Shown: piece after piece, positions 24,899-33,331 of the stretch | Position numbering within the stretch: the stretch's first letter is position 1 | Layout: each line of letters opens with the position of its first letter | Assembly (NCBI RefSeq): GCF_008727875.1 | Contig: NZ_VTWS01000005.1 | Coordinates: forward strand, 310,001-374,000 | Direction: 5' to 3' | Length of the DNA: 64,000 bases | DNA from: Larkinella humicola | Lineage (GTDB): Bacteria; Bacteroidota; Bacteroidia; Cytophagales; Spirosomataceae | Translations under genes and position numbers: made by a program | The notes under the pieces: model-generated | The model's database searches: none | What the model was told of the DNA's origin: nothing | Seen by the model: only the letters and a program-made list of their open reading frames with translations

Positions 24899-26128
24899 AT
24901 GTCACATTCTCCATCAATAGCCGGAAGTCAGTCAGGACATCAGGAATCCAGCCAATTCGTCCTGTCGGCTCAGGCCCTTTCAACAATTTCAGCGCGCGAT
25001 GTCACCGATTTACTCTGTTTCTCGCATTTACGCTGGAACTTTGTGTATCAGCGCCCTCAGCATCTTATGAGTCGGGCCAGTCAGCAATACCGGGTCTGGT
25101 TTTGGGAGGAGCCCGTTTGCGACGACCATGCCTGGCTGGAAGTTCGGGCGGTCAATTCTCATCTGCATGTTCTGGTTCCTCACTTGCCTCCCGGACTGGC
25201 GGGCGAAGCGGGCCATGAACTGCAACGCCAGTGGCTCAACAATCTGCGGGTTCAACACCGGATTATCGATTTTATTTCCTGGTATTATACGCCGATGGCG
25301 CTGGCCTTCACCGACCAGTTGCGGCCCCGGCTGACGCTTTACGATTGCATGGATGAGCTGTCGGCCTTTCACGGAGCCCCGCCCGAGTTGCGGGAACGGG
25401 AGGAAGAACTGATGCACCGGGCCGGGCTGGTCTTCACCGGCGGTTACAGCCTGTTCGAAGCGAAACAGCAACGACACCGGTCTGTCCATGCGTTTCCCAG
25501 CAGCATCGACAACCCCCATTTTGCCCAGGCTCGTCGGGGGTTGGCCGATCCTGCCGACCACGCAAACATTGCCTACCCGCGCGTTGGCTACAGTGGCGTC
25601 ATCGACGAACGGCTGGACCTGACGCTTCTGCGAGAACTGGCCAGCCGCCAGCCCGACTGGCAGTTTGTTCTGCTGGGGCCGGTCGTTAAAATTGACCCGG
25701 CCACGTTGCCGCAAGGGCCGAATCTGCATTATCTGGGCATGAAATTGTACGAGGTACTACCGGCTTATTTCAGCAATTGGCAAGTGGCGCTGTTGCCTTT
25801 TGCACGCAATGATGCTACCCGGTTTATCAGTCCGACCAAAACGCCGGAATACCTGGCCGCCGGGCTTCCGGTGGTTTCAACGCCGATTCGGGATGTGGTC
25901 ACTACCTACGGCAGCTACGCGCCCGTCCGGATTGCCGCTACGGTTTTGGAGTTTGAACAGGCGATGGCAGAAGCCCTCCACGAACAAGCCGAATTCGACT
26001 GGGCGCCGATCGACGCGCACTTGCAGCAACAATCCTGGGACCTGACCTGGGCGGGCATGAATGGCCTGATCAAGGAGCACCTGAAAACGTCGGAAAACGT
26101 CCGGGCTCATGCCCTCATTCCGGAGTAA
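24899..26128 (+). CDS. Glycosyltransferase (GT4-like, TuaH-like)
   Basis: A 409-residue soluble GT-B enzyme. The N-terminal domain has DLLCFSHLRWNFVYQRPQHL, a motif typical of transferases encoded beside UDP-galactopyranose-mutase-like proteins, and later LTLYDCMDELSAF. The C-terminal nucleotide-sugar domain contains GYSGVIDERLDLTLLRELAS, FVLLGPVVKID, YLGMKLYEVLPAYFSNWQVA and FISPTKTPEYLAAGLPVVST. The last of these has the E-Y-L-A-A-G-x-P-V pattern equivalent to the GT4 E-x7-E region. It probably adds a sugar to an extracellular polysaccharide or glycolipid; donor and acceptor are unknown. It likely forms an operon with the GH1-like gene. Confidence 0.88.
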   Translation: MSHSPSIAGSQSGHQESSQFVLSAQALSTISARDVTDLLCFSHLRWNFVYQRPQHLMSRASQQYRVWFWEEPVCDDHAWLEVRAVNSHLHVLVPHLPPGLAGEAGHELQRQWLNNLRVQHRIIDFISWYYTPMALAFTDQLRPRLTLYDCMDELSAFHGAPPELREREEELMHRAGLVFTGGYSLFEAKQQRHRSVHAFPSSIDNPHFAQARRGLADPADHANIAYPRVGYSGVIDERLDLTLLRELASRQPDWQFVLLGPVVKIDPATLPQGPNLHYLGMKLYEVLPAYFSNWQVALLPFARNDATRFISPTKTPEYLAAGLPVVSTPIRDVVTTYGSYAPVRIAATVLEFEQAMAEALHEQAEFDWAPIDAHLQQQSWDLTWAGMNGLIKEHLKTSENVRAHALIPE

Positions 26129-26504
26129 AAAGAAGTCGGGGTCGACAAAACCGGTGCGGTTTGTCGATCCCAATCCTTCAGGCAATGCGCCACCACTTCC
26201 GTGGAATCGGAGCGCCAGCGGCCAACGTTGTCATTCACGAAAATGACCAGAATCTGTAAAGCCTGGGCGCGTTTTTTCAAACCCGCAATCGGCTACGCGG
26301 CTTTCAAAGACGGTTTTAAAAACCGCTGTCTTTCCAGAAATCCCAAATTATTGATCACATCGATCAACCGCAAAGCTACCGGAAAGCGATCCGGCACATT
26401 GCCGTGTAAGTCTCCATTCGTCGTCTTTCCCACCGAGGTTCGTTGGCCCAAGCGCCGTTTGGAATCAGATCACAACCAACTCCAATTCATTGCGTAACCT
26501 GCAA
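26129..26504. other. Gene-free convergent region
   Basis: This is the gap between the glycosyltransferase and the DUF892 gene on the opposite strand. A 98-codon open frame runs from 26201 but has no recognisable domain and an erratic composition, so I do not call it. I see no promoter. It ends in the hairpin at 26505-26547. Confidence 0.6.
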
Positions 26505-26547
26505 ACGGGTCTTACGCCACGGTATGATGCCCCGGCGTAAGACCCGT
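26505..26547. repeat. Perfect 14-bp inverted repeat, probable bidirectional terminator
   Basis: ACGGGTCTTACGCC (26505-26518) pairs perfectly with GGCGTAAGACCCGT (26534-26547) across a 15-base loop. It sits between convergent genes, 20 bp from the DUF892 stop codon. There is no U-run, but its place fits transcript-end protection or termination. Confidence 0.75.
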
Positions 26548-26567
26548 CCATACCCATTTTCCATCAA

Positions 26568-27083
26568 CTACTCAGCTTTCGCGGATTCATTGATGGAGCC
26601 TTCGGCAATTTCCGTCAGCAGTGAATCGGTTTTCTTTTCTTCAGCCAGGGTTGCTTCCAGCAGTTGAGCCGCTTTCGGATAGCCCAGTACCCCGGCCAGG
26701 GTTTTCAGCGTTCCGTAAGAAGCAATTTCGTAATGCTCCACTTTTTGTGCCGCCGAAATTAGGGCCACATCCCGGGTTAGCGTTCCCTCTTTGGTGTCTT
26801 CGATCAACCCTTCCGCTTCCTCGATCAACCCTGCCATTGCATCACACTTTTTGGCCGACGCTTTTTCACCCACAACCTCAAAGACCTGCTCCAGCCGGGC
26901 CACATGGTTTTCGGTTTCGGTCAGGTGTTTTTCGAAAGCGGTTTGCAATTCGTCCGACGTGGCTGATTTTGCCATTTTGGTCAGTGCTTTGGTCAAATGT
27001 TTTTCCGCCCAGTAGATGTCTTTTAACTCATCGACAAACAATTCCTTCAATTCGCTTTCTCCGTTTCCCTTTGACGTTGCCAT
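26568..27083 (-). CDS. DUF892 ferritin-like protein (YciE/YciF family)
   Basis: A 171-residue protein when started at MATSKGNGESELKELFVDEL, which is where the family begins; the open frame extends 43 codons further without similarity. The four-helix bundle carries carboxylate/His iron-ligand patterns: DELKDIYWAEKHLTKALTKM, HLTETENHVARLEQVFEVVG, and DVALISAAQKVEHYEIASYG followed by LAEEKKTDSLLTEIAE. YciE/YciF-type proteins are stress-induced (osmotic, oxidative or stationary phase) di-iron or ferritin-like proteins of unclear activity. It is divergent from the histidine kinase gene, and both may belong to a general stress response. Confidence 0.93.
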   Translation of the reverse strand: MATSKGNGESELKELFVDELKDIYWAEKHLTKALTKMAKSATSDELQTAFEKHLTETENHVARLEQVFEVVGEKASAKKCDAMAGLIEEAEGLIEDTKEGTLTRDVALISAAQKVEHYEIASYGTLKTLAGVLGYPKAAQLLEATLAEEKKTDSLLTEIAEGSINESAKAE

Positions 27084-27304
27084 GTTTTCAAACGTTGTTT
27101 TGATGAAAATTTCCCGATTGCCGGCGTTTGAGAGAGCCTCCATACCCCGACAACGTAGCTTATCAACAGACGAGGATTGGAGTTGTTTATAAAAAGTTAG
27201 CGAGGTTTCCACCTATCCTAAAACGCTGAATCAACCTGCATTTTTAACCATTCTTTCCCGAACGGGTTATTCAGGCAACGGACTTTTCACCTGACCCACT
27301 CTTT

Positions 27305-28564
27305 ATGAATACCCCGATCGATCCTTCGCTGGCCGCACTGGCAACTTACCTGGCCGCCCGGCGGGAAGCCATTCTGAACACCTGGCGAACAGCCTGTCAA
27401 AATGATCCGGCCTGCAACACCATCGCCAGTTTAAGCCGGGAAGAGTTCAACAACAAGGTTCCTTTTATTCTCAACGTTTTCGATCAGCGGCTGCGGCAAC
27501 TCGCTCTGAATGCGGATATTGAGCTGCTGTCGGAGGAGCATGGTCTGCACCGCTGGCAGAAAGGGTATACGTTGCAGGAACTGCTGACTGAAATCCATCA
27601 CCTGAATCAGGTGCTGCTGGATGAACTGCGGCACTACTGGCAACGCCATCCGGCACCTGAAATCGATTGGGTCGCCGAATCGTATGAATACTTATCCTGG
27701 TTCAAAACACTCAGCATCAGCGGTAGTGTCGGGCAATATACGGAACTACAGCGCCTGGACGCCAGCAACCGGGTTCAGCTCCTGCAGCAGGCCCTCGACG
27801 ATCTGAACGACCTGACACGTCAACGGGGTGACCTGCTGCGAACAGCCTCCCACGACCTGCGCGGCAGCTTCGGCATCATCGAGGGAGCCGCTTCGTATTT
27901 GAATCTGGTGGAAGCGGATGAACCGGAACGGAAACAGATGCTCGAAATGCTCAACCGCAACCTGACAACGGTGCGGGATATGGTCATCCAGCTAATGGAT
28001 CTGGCCCGACTGGAAGCCGGTCAGGAATCCCTCAGTATTCAGTCTTTTAACGCGGGCCAGTTGCTGCATAAACTGGTTGAAAGCTACCAGCCCATGGCCG
28101 AAGAAGCGGGTTTGATGCTGAAAGCCGACGGCCCGGCGGAGCTGCTGGTTGAAAGTGACCCCCTCCAGTTGCAGCGAATCGTACAGAATCTGGTCTTAAA
28201 CGCCCTGAAACATACCCAATCCGGCTGGGTGTCGGTGTCGTGGGTTCGCGAAAGCGATTACCGCTGGCTCATCGGCATACAGGATTCCGGCCCGGGGCTT
28301 CCCAATCAGGAAGCCGGTTCGTATTCGCAGGCGCTGGCCCCTATCCCAGAGTCCAGTGCCGCTTTTGGCGTGCCAACTCCAGAAGCCGACGCCCGGGAAA
28401 AAGCCGTCATTCAGGCACCCAAAACCGCCAAAGGCGAAGGCATCGGCCTGTCGATTGTCAAACGATTGTGCGAACTCCTGCGGGCCAGCCTGGAAATTGA
28501 GACCAAAACGGGCGAAGGCACCCTGTTCCGCATTCGCCTGGGTCTTCACTGGAAAACCCAGTAA
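27305..28564 (+). CDS. Soluble sensor histidine kinase with RsbRD-like N-terminal domain
   Basis: A 419-residue kinase with no membrane segment. Residues about 10-145 form an all-helical domain (LAARREAILNTWRTACQNDP, DELRHYWQ) resembling the RsbR/RsbRD N-terminal sensor domain of stressosome proteins. The HisKA helix has the phospho-acceptor His183 in LLRTASHDLRGSFG. The HATPase domain shows the N box IVQNLVLNALKHT, the G1 box IQDSGPGLP and the G2 box GEGIGLSIVKRLCELL. Between G1 and G2 there is an unusually long, Pro/Ala-rich lid (about residues 342-376). No response regulator is adjacent. A cytoplasmic stress signal is a fair guess. Confidence 0.9.
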   Translation: MNTPIDPSLAALATYLAARREAILNTWRTACQNDPACNTIASLSREEFNNKVPFILNVFDQRLRQLALNADIELLSEEHGLHRWQKGYTLQELLTEIHHLNQVLLDELRHYWQRHPAPEIDWVAESYEYLSWFKTLSISGSVGQYTELQRLDASNRVQLLQQALDDLNDLTRQRGDLLRTASHDLRGSFGIIEGAASYLNLVEADEPERKQMLEMLNRNLTTVRDMVIQLMDLARLEAGQESLSIQSFNAGQLLHKLVESYQPMAEEAGLMLKADGPAELLVESDPLQLQRIVQNLVLNALKHTQSGWVSVSWVRESDYRWLIGIQDSGPGLPNQEAGSYSQALAPIPESSAAFGVPTPEADAREKAVIQAPKTAKGEGIGLSIVKRLCELLRASLEIETKTGEGTLFRIRLGLHWKTQ

Positions 28565-28583
28565 AGATCCGGGCGACGCGTAT

Positions 28584-29984
28584 TCATTGAACGGTTTCTT
28601 TCAAAACCTGATAGCGGTTTCGCAATTCGTCCAGTTTCTTTCGGAAAGCCGGGGCCGTCGCCAAGTTTTTCGTCTCGTGCGGATCGGCTTTGATCGTATA
28701 CAACTCTTCATACCCGTGCTCGATGAATTTCATGTATTTGAAATCCGGCGTGACCACCCCTTCCACTTTCGGCAACCGCGGACTGCCCATAAACGTGTGT
28801 TCGTAGAAAAAATCCGTTCGGGCGGGCGCGTTCGGCTTCATCAAGTCCGTTCCCTGCATGGTTTTCGGAATCGGAACCCCGGCAAAAGACAGAAGGGTGG
28901 GTGCGATGTCGATGTTGAGCGCAATCCGGGCCGGTTTGGTTCCTTTCCGGCTGGCGGATAAAGCCGGGTTATAAATAATCAGCGGCACCCGGATGGACTC
29001 TTCGTGGCCAAACCACTTGCCTTCCATACCATGTTCGCCGAGGTAAAAACCGTTGTCGCCCATAAAAACGATGATCGTGTTCTGGTCCAGTTTCAGTTGC
29101 TTCAACTGCGCCCTCAGCTTGCCCACTACCTCATCGACCCCCGTAATCAGCCGGTAGTAATCCCTGACGGTTTTCTGGTGCAGTTCGGGAGTGGAAAACA
29201 GCGGTTTCCAGCGTTCGCGTCCAATGTTTTGGTCGGTTCGGAAGAAGTCGGGGAAGCTGGCCCAGTATTTCGGGTCGGCGGTTTCCGGCACCGGCATTTT
29301 GATGTTTTCGTACAACGCCTTAAACCGTTCCTGCACCGGATACGTCGGCGGGTTGCCGTCCAGTTCGTGCGGGGCCTTGAAGCTCACCGACAAACAAAAC
29401 GGGCCTTTGCCGGCAAAATCGTTCAAAAAGTTCTGCACGCCATGCGCCACGCTGTCGGTATGGTGAATTTTCTTCCCGCTCTGGTTGGTGTATTCATACG
29501 GCGGCTGGCCTTTGCGGTTACAGGCCCAGAAGTCATACTGGTTTTCGGGCGGGTTATCACCCACCCCGTACTTGCCGACAAAACCGATTTTATACCCGGC
29601 TTTTTTGAGCAGCAGCGGATACGTATTGGCAACGGCTTCCGGCGAAAAATCCGTCACAAAATCATTGATTTTATGGCGCGATTCATACTGTCCGCTCAGA
29701 ATGCTGGCCCGGCTGACGCAGCAGATCGCCGTGGTGACGTAGGCGTTGGGAAACAGCACACCGCCCTTGGCCAGCGCATCCAGGTTCGGCGTCCGGATGA
29801 TCGGATTGCCCATCACGCCCAGCGCATCCCAGCGGTGGTCGTCCGTCAGCAGGAAAATGATGTTGGGTTTTTCGGGCGGTTTTTCCATCTCCTTTCGGGA
29901 CGGCCCAGCGATAAACGAAACACAGAGAACAGTCAGTGCTGCCATTCCAAGCATACCGACAATGATTGAAACCGTTTTATTCAT
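28584..29984 (-). CDS. Sulfatase (family S1 arylsulfatase type)
   Basis: A 466-residue exported sulfatase with an N-terminal hydrophobic signal (VSIIVGMLGMAALTVLCVSF). Metal ligands are in PNIIFLLTDDHRWDALG (Asp48, Asp49). The formylglycine site is Cys88 in CCVSRASILSG, which has Val where the textbook C-x-P-S-R motif has Pro. Other conserved stretches are GKYGVGDNPP, FKAPHELDG and IVFMGDNGFYLGEHGMEGKW. The C-terminal part is normal. The family hydrolyses sulfate esters of carbohydrates. It lies last in a run with a second sulfatase, SusD and SusC, so its substrate is probably the sulfated glycan imported by that pair. A maturase is not in the window. Confidence 0.93.
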   Translation of the reverse strand: MNKTVSIIVGMLGMAALTVLCVSFIAGPSRKEMEKPPEKPNIIFLLTDDHRWDALGVMGNPIIRTPNLDALAKGGVLFPNAYVTTAICCVSRASILSGQYESRHKINDFVTDFSPEAVANTYPLLLKKAGYKIGFVGKYGVGDNPPENQYDFWACNRKGQPPYEYTNQSGKKIHHTDSVAHGVQNFLNDFAGKGPFCLSVSFKAPHELDGNPPTYPVQERFKALYENIKMPVPETADPKYWASFPDFFRTDQNIGRERWKPLFSTPELHQKTVRDYYRLITGVDEVVGKLRAQLKQLKLDQNTIIVFMGDNGFYLGEHGMEGKWFGHEESIRVPLIIYNPALSASRKGTKPARIALNIDIAPTLLSFAGVPIPKTMQGTDLMKPNAPARTDFFYEHTFMGSPRLPKVEGVVTPDFKYMKFIEHGYEELYTIKADPHETKNLATAPAFRKKLDELRNRYQVLKETVQ

Positions 29985-30035
29985 CGAAATTTCAATTTAA
30001 TTAACTTTACTTGACTGGCCCCAACCCCGTTTGGA

Positions 30036-30160
30036 GTTGACTGTTGATAACCCCGGATGCAATCCGGGGCCACCGGATCAGTCTGTCTCCTGATGCAGAT
30101 AGTATCTTGCTCATCTCCCACATCTGCCCCGGATTGCATCCGGGGTTATCAACAGTCAAC
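30036..30160. repeat. Inverted-repeat element, family 2 copy 1 (35-bp arms)
   Basis: Perfect 35-bp arms (30036-30070 and 30126-30160) surround a 55-base centre. The inner part GATAACCCCGGATGCAATCC is shared with the element at 45051-45140; the outer part GTTGACTGTT is specific to this copy. It lies between the two sulfatase genes, 43 bp downstream of the second sulfatase's stop codon. Confidence 0.9.
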
Positions 30161-30202
30161 CCCGTTGGGTTGGAGCGTGAGAAGACTCGACACTACCCGG
30201 TT

Positions 30203-31675
30203 CTACTTGGGACGAATTTCCGCATAATACGACGGCGGCCGCAAACTATCCTTGTTATCATAGGTGTAGTTATAGCGCTTCATATACTCGTCGGCCGGCA
30301 AAAATTTATCGTTGGTTTCCTTCAGTTTTTGGTCCAGAACCGCATTCAGTTGCTTTTGCAGCGCAGCGTATTCGGCTTTGTTGACCAGATTATTTAACTG
30401 ATACGGATCGGTCTGGTTGTCATACAACAGCCAGGGACCGGCCAGCCGCCGGGCGTAGGTATACCGCTCGGTGCGAACGGCCCGGTATTCACGGCCCCCG
30501 TTCTGGAAATTGTATTCGTGAAACGGAACCGGCAACAACACCAGCGCGGCATCGATGGGGTAAACCGCCGGGTTGAGAATGCCCTTCGAAACGTCTTTGC
30601 CGTCGATGGTCGCCGGAATTGTCAACCCCGCCATGCCCAGCAGCGTCGGCAGAATATCCGGCGTGTTGATCGGTTTGGTAATCTCGATGCTTTTCTTCCC
30701 GAATTTAGCCGGATACCGCACCAGCATCGGCACCCGGATGGATTCGTCCCAGGGGCGTTGTTTCCGCAAAACGCCCTGGGTCAGCAGCATGTCGCCGTGG
30801 TCGGAGGTCCATACCAGAATCGTGTTGTCGGCAATGCCCTGCTCGTCCAGGGTTTTGAGCAGCTTGCCGAGCGCATCATCCAGAGCGGTGCAGTGGGCGT
30901 AGTAGTCCGCGTAAATCCGCCGGGCGCTGTCCTGCATGGCTTTCGGCACATTGGGCCGGATCGTCAGCGTCTTCGGATCATACATCGCCCGGTATTTTTC
31001 GGGAGCCGTGTGGTACGGATTGTGGGGCGGTCCCCACGACAACACCAGCAGAAACGGTTTCTCTTTGGCTTGCTTGATAAACCCGATGGCACTGTCCGTC
31101 TGTGGAAACGCGTCGTAGCCCGGCCACTGGTGTTTCCGATCGTTCTCATCAAAATAAAACGAGTCGTTGTAATCGTGCGACACTTCCCGGACTTTCCAGT
31201 AATCGAAACCCTGCCGCCGGTCGCGGGTGATCGGCTTGTCGCGGGCACTGAACGGGTGTTCGCCGTTCTTATGACCGTTGATGTGCCATTTGCCGATGTA
31301 GCCGGTCTGGTAGCCATTGTCTTTGAAGATTTCGGCCATCGTCAGGGCTTCGTTTGGCAGCGGTTTGTCGTTGTAAAAAACGCCGTGCTTGAGCGGATAC
31401 TGTCCCGTCAACAGCGTCGCCCGGTAGGGCGTACAAACGGGCATGGTGGCAATGGCGGTTTTGAAGTTGACGCTTTCCTTCGCCAGTTGGTCGGCGTAGG
31501 GCGTTTTTACATCCGGATTGCCCGCGTAGCCCACGGCATCGGCCCGCCACTGGTCCGAGAAGATAAAGATCACATTGGGTTTTTCGGTTTTCACCGCGGT
31601 TTTCGGCCGGGTCGTGCAATAAAGCAGACTCACGCCAATCAGAAGGAAACCAAGGAGTTGCAGGGCTCTTTTCAT
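30203..31675 (-). CDS. Sulfatase (family S1), lipoprotein
   Basis: A 490-residue sulfatase with a lipobox-like signal (FLLIGVSLLYC, Cys20), so probably lipid-anchored. Metal ligands are in PNVIFIFSDQWRADAVGY, and the formylglycine Cys81 lies in the canonical CTPYRATLLTG. Other landmarks are GYIGKWHING, LVLSWGPPHNPY and ILVWTSDHGDMLLTQG. It differs clearly from the other sulfatase in the locus and probably removes a different sulfate. It starts 26 bp after the SusD stop, so it belongs to the SusC/SusD transcript. Confidence 0.94.
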   Translation of the reverse strand: MKRALQLLGFLLIGVSLLYCTTRPKTAVKTEKPNVIFIFSDQWRADAVGYAGNPDVKTPYADQLAKESVNFKTAIATMPVCTPYRATLLTGQYPLKHGVFYNDKPLPNEALTMAEIFKDNGYQTGYIGKWHINGHKNGEHPFSARDKPITRDRRQGFDYWKVREVSHDYNDSFYFDENDRKHQWPGYDAFPQTDSAIGFIKQAKEKPFLLVLSWGPPHNPYHTAPEKYRAMYDPKTLTIRPNVPKAMQDSARRIYADYYAHCTALDDALGKLLKTLDEQGIADNTILVWTSDHGDMLLTQGVLRKQRPWDESIRVPMLVRYPAKFGKKSIEITKPINTPDILPTLLGMAGLTIPATIDGKDVSKGILNPAVYPIDAALVLLPVPFHEYNFQNGGREYRAVRTERYTYARRLAGPWLLYDNQTDPYQLNNLVNKAEYAALQKQLNAVLDQKLKETNDKFLPADEYMKRYNYTYDNKDSLRPPSYYAEIRPK

Positions 31676-31700
31676 TCTATTGTCAGGTTTTTTGACGTGT

Positions 31701-33179
31701 TTAATACCCCGGATTCTGGTTAATTTTATTGACCAGGACCTGTTCTTCCGGAATCGGAGCGAGCAGTTTGGTGGGCGTCACTTCGTAGGCGGTATTGTAA
31801 AGAAACGATTTTTTCGCTTTCTCGCGCTGGCCGTGTGCCGTCATGACTTCCACTGCCTTGCCGGTCCGTTTCAAATCGTACCAGCGCTGGTTTTCGAAGC
31901 AGAACTCGACCTGGCGTTCTTTGGCAATCAGCGTTTCCAATGCGGTTTTACCAGTACCCGCCAGCGACTGCGTCAACCCGGCCCGGTTGCGAACCTGCTG
32001 TACATACGGAATCGCTTCGGCGGTGTTGCCCTGCTGATTGAGCGCTTCGGCATACAGCAGCAACACGTCCGAATACCGCAACACCGGCATGTTGTCGCTG
32101 CTCCGGTCGACGGGCGACGAAAGCGGGGCCTTGTACTTGGCGCAATACGGAATGGGCCGCACGACGCCGTCCCAGTCCGCGCCATTCCAGAATTTGATCG
32201 ATACCTCCTTGCGTTTGTCGCCCGCTTCGAACGCATTGATCAGATCGTCAGTGGGTTGGTTCCAGCCCCCGCCGACCAGGCTGATGCTGGGTCGCCCGGT
32301 GATGGCTCCTGCCGAGGTCCAGGGCGCAAACCAGAAGAGAAACCGGTTGGACAATGCCGCGCTGTTTTCGGAATACTGCACCGCAAAAATCGTCTCCTTA
32401 AAATCTTTGCTCGATGGATTGAAGACATCCGCGTAATTGGGCAACAAACTGTATTTGCCCGATTCGATCACGGTTTTCAGAGCCGCTGCCGCTTCGGCAT
32501 ACTTGCGCTGCGTCAGATACACTTTTCCCAGCAACGCCAGGGCCGCTCCTTCGTTGGCGCGTCCGTTTTCCTTGACGTCGGTGGCTCCGTTGAAATTCTC
32601 GACGGCGGCTTTCAGATCACTGATGATGTTCTCGTACACCTGCTCTTCTGTCGACCGTTTGATGCCGACAGCTTCCCGCGATTCGATGGGGGTCAGCACC
32701 AGCGGAACACCCCCGAACTGCCGCACCAGGTTGAAATAATACAAAGCGCGCAGAAATTGGGCTTCACCAGCACACCGCTTTTTAAAGGACTCCTTCGACC
32801 AGGTTACGCCCGTCCGGTCGATTTCGGCCAGCAGTTTGTTGCAACGCGTGATGCCGTTGTACGAAAAATTCCAAAAGTTGGCGTAGGCGACGTTGTTGGA
32901 AGCCAGAATGAACTGGTCGATCACGCCCTTCGACGCTTCGCCGGTTACGGTGCTGTACTGAAAGCTGCCGTTGTCAGAAATGAGTTCGGCCATCACCCAG
33001 TGTTCCACTTTTTCGTACGTCTGCATCGGTACGTAACAGCCGTTGGCCAGCAGAATGTATTCGGTTTCCGATTTGTAAAAAGTCCCTTCGCTGAGGGCGG
33101 TTTCCGGATAAATCTCCAGAAAATCGTTGGAGCAGGCCGACAGGAAAAACAGGCCCAGCACATACACTATCTTTTTCAT
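31701..33179 (-). CDS. SusD/RagB-like nutrient-binding outer membrane lipoprotein
   Basis: A 492-residue surface lipoprotein; I chose the start MKKIVYVLGLFFLSAC because it gives a signal with lipobox Cys16 (LSAC). SusD hallmarks follow: SNDFLEIYPETALSEGTFYK, a long helical TPR region (ARFLRALYYFNLVRQFGGVP, EGAALALLGKVYLTQRKYAE) and the C-terminal NMPVLRYSDVLLLYAEALNQ with RQVEFCFENQRWYDLKRTGK. It caps the SusC transporter and binds the glycan at the cell surface. It lies 152 bp after SusC and just before the sulfatases. The frame is open upstream, but that stretch is not coding. Confidence 0.95.
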   Translation of the reverse strand: MKKIVYVLGLFFLSACSNDFLEIYPETALSEGTFYKSETEYILLANGCYVPMQTYEKVEHWVMAELISDNGSFQYSTVTGEASKGVIDQFILASNNVAYANFWNFSYNGITRCNKLLAEIDRTGVTWSKESFKKRCAGEAQFLRALYYFNLVRQFGGVPLVLTPIESREAVGIKRSTEEQVYENIISDLKAAVENFNGATDVKENGRANEGAALALLGKVYLTQRKYAEAAAALKTVIESGKYSLLPNYADVFNPSSKDFKETIFAVQYSENSAALSNRFLFWFAPWTSAGAITGRPSISLVGGGWNQPTDDLINAFEAGDKRKEVSIKFWNGADWDGVVRPIPYCAKYKAPLSSPVDRSSDNMPVLRYSDVLLLYAEALNQQGNTAEAIPYVQQVRNRAGLTQSLAGTGKTALETLIAKERQVEFCFENQRWYDLKRTGKAVEVMTAHGQREKAKKSFLYNTAYEVTPTKLLAPIPEEQVLVNKINQNPGY

Positions 33180-33210
33180 ACCATTTTGTGAATTAGTGGG
33201 TTTAGCGTCT

Positions 33211-33326
33211 ACGGTTTTCTGTATTCGGTTTACGGTTAGCCACCACATTTTTAGACTGTGGAAGAAGGAAAGTATGCGGTCAACCCACCGTAGCGACGGC
33301 CCATCGAAAACCGAAAACCGTAAACT
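33211..33326. repeat. Imperfect inverted repeat between SusC and SusD (family 3)
   Basis: ACGGTTTTCTGTATTCGGTT continuing to TACGG (from 33211) is mirrored loosely by GAAAACCGAAAACCGTAAAC (33306-33325). The words GGTTTTC and GTTTACGG are shared with the repeat at 59101-59235. Pairing is interrupted. It lies in the gap between the susC stop and the susD start, where a hairpin could tune the SusC:SusD ratio. Confidence 0.5.
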
Positions 33327-33331
33327 GGTTT

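Noticed and set aside
26201-26497. 98-codon open frame between the GT and DUF892 genes
   Set aside because: No domain, unusual mixture of residues, no promoter or ribosome binding site seen. It could be a decayed fragment, but I cannot support a gene.
31680-33191. 503-codon plus-strand frame opposite SusD
   Set aside because: It covers the SusD gene in antisense. The composition is Arg/Gln/Phe-rich, as expected for a shadow frame.
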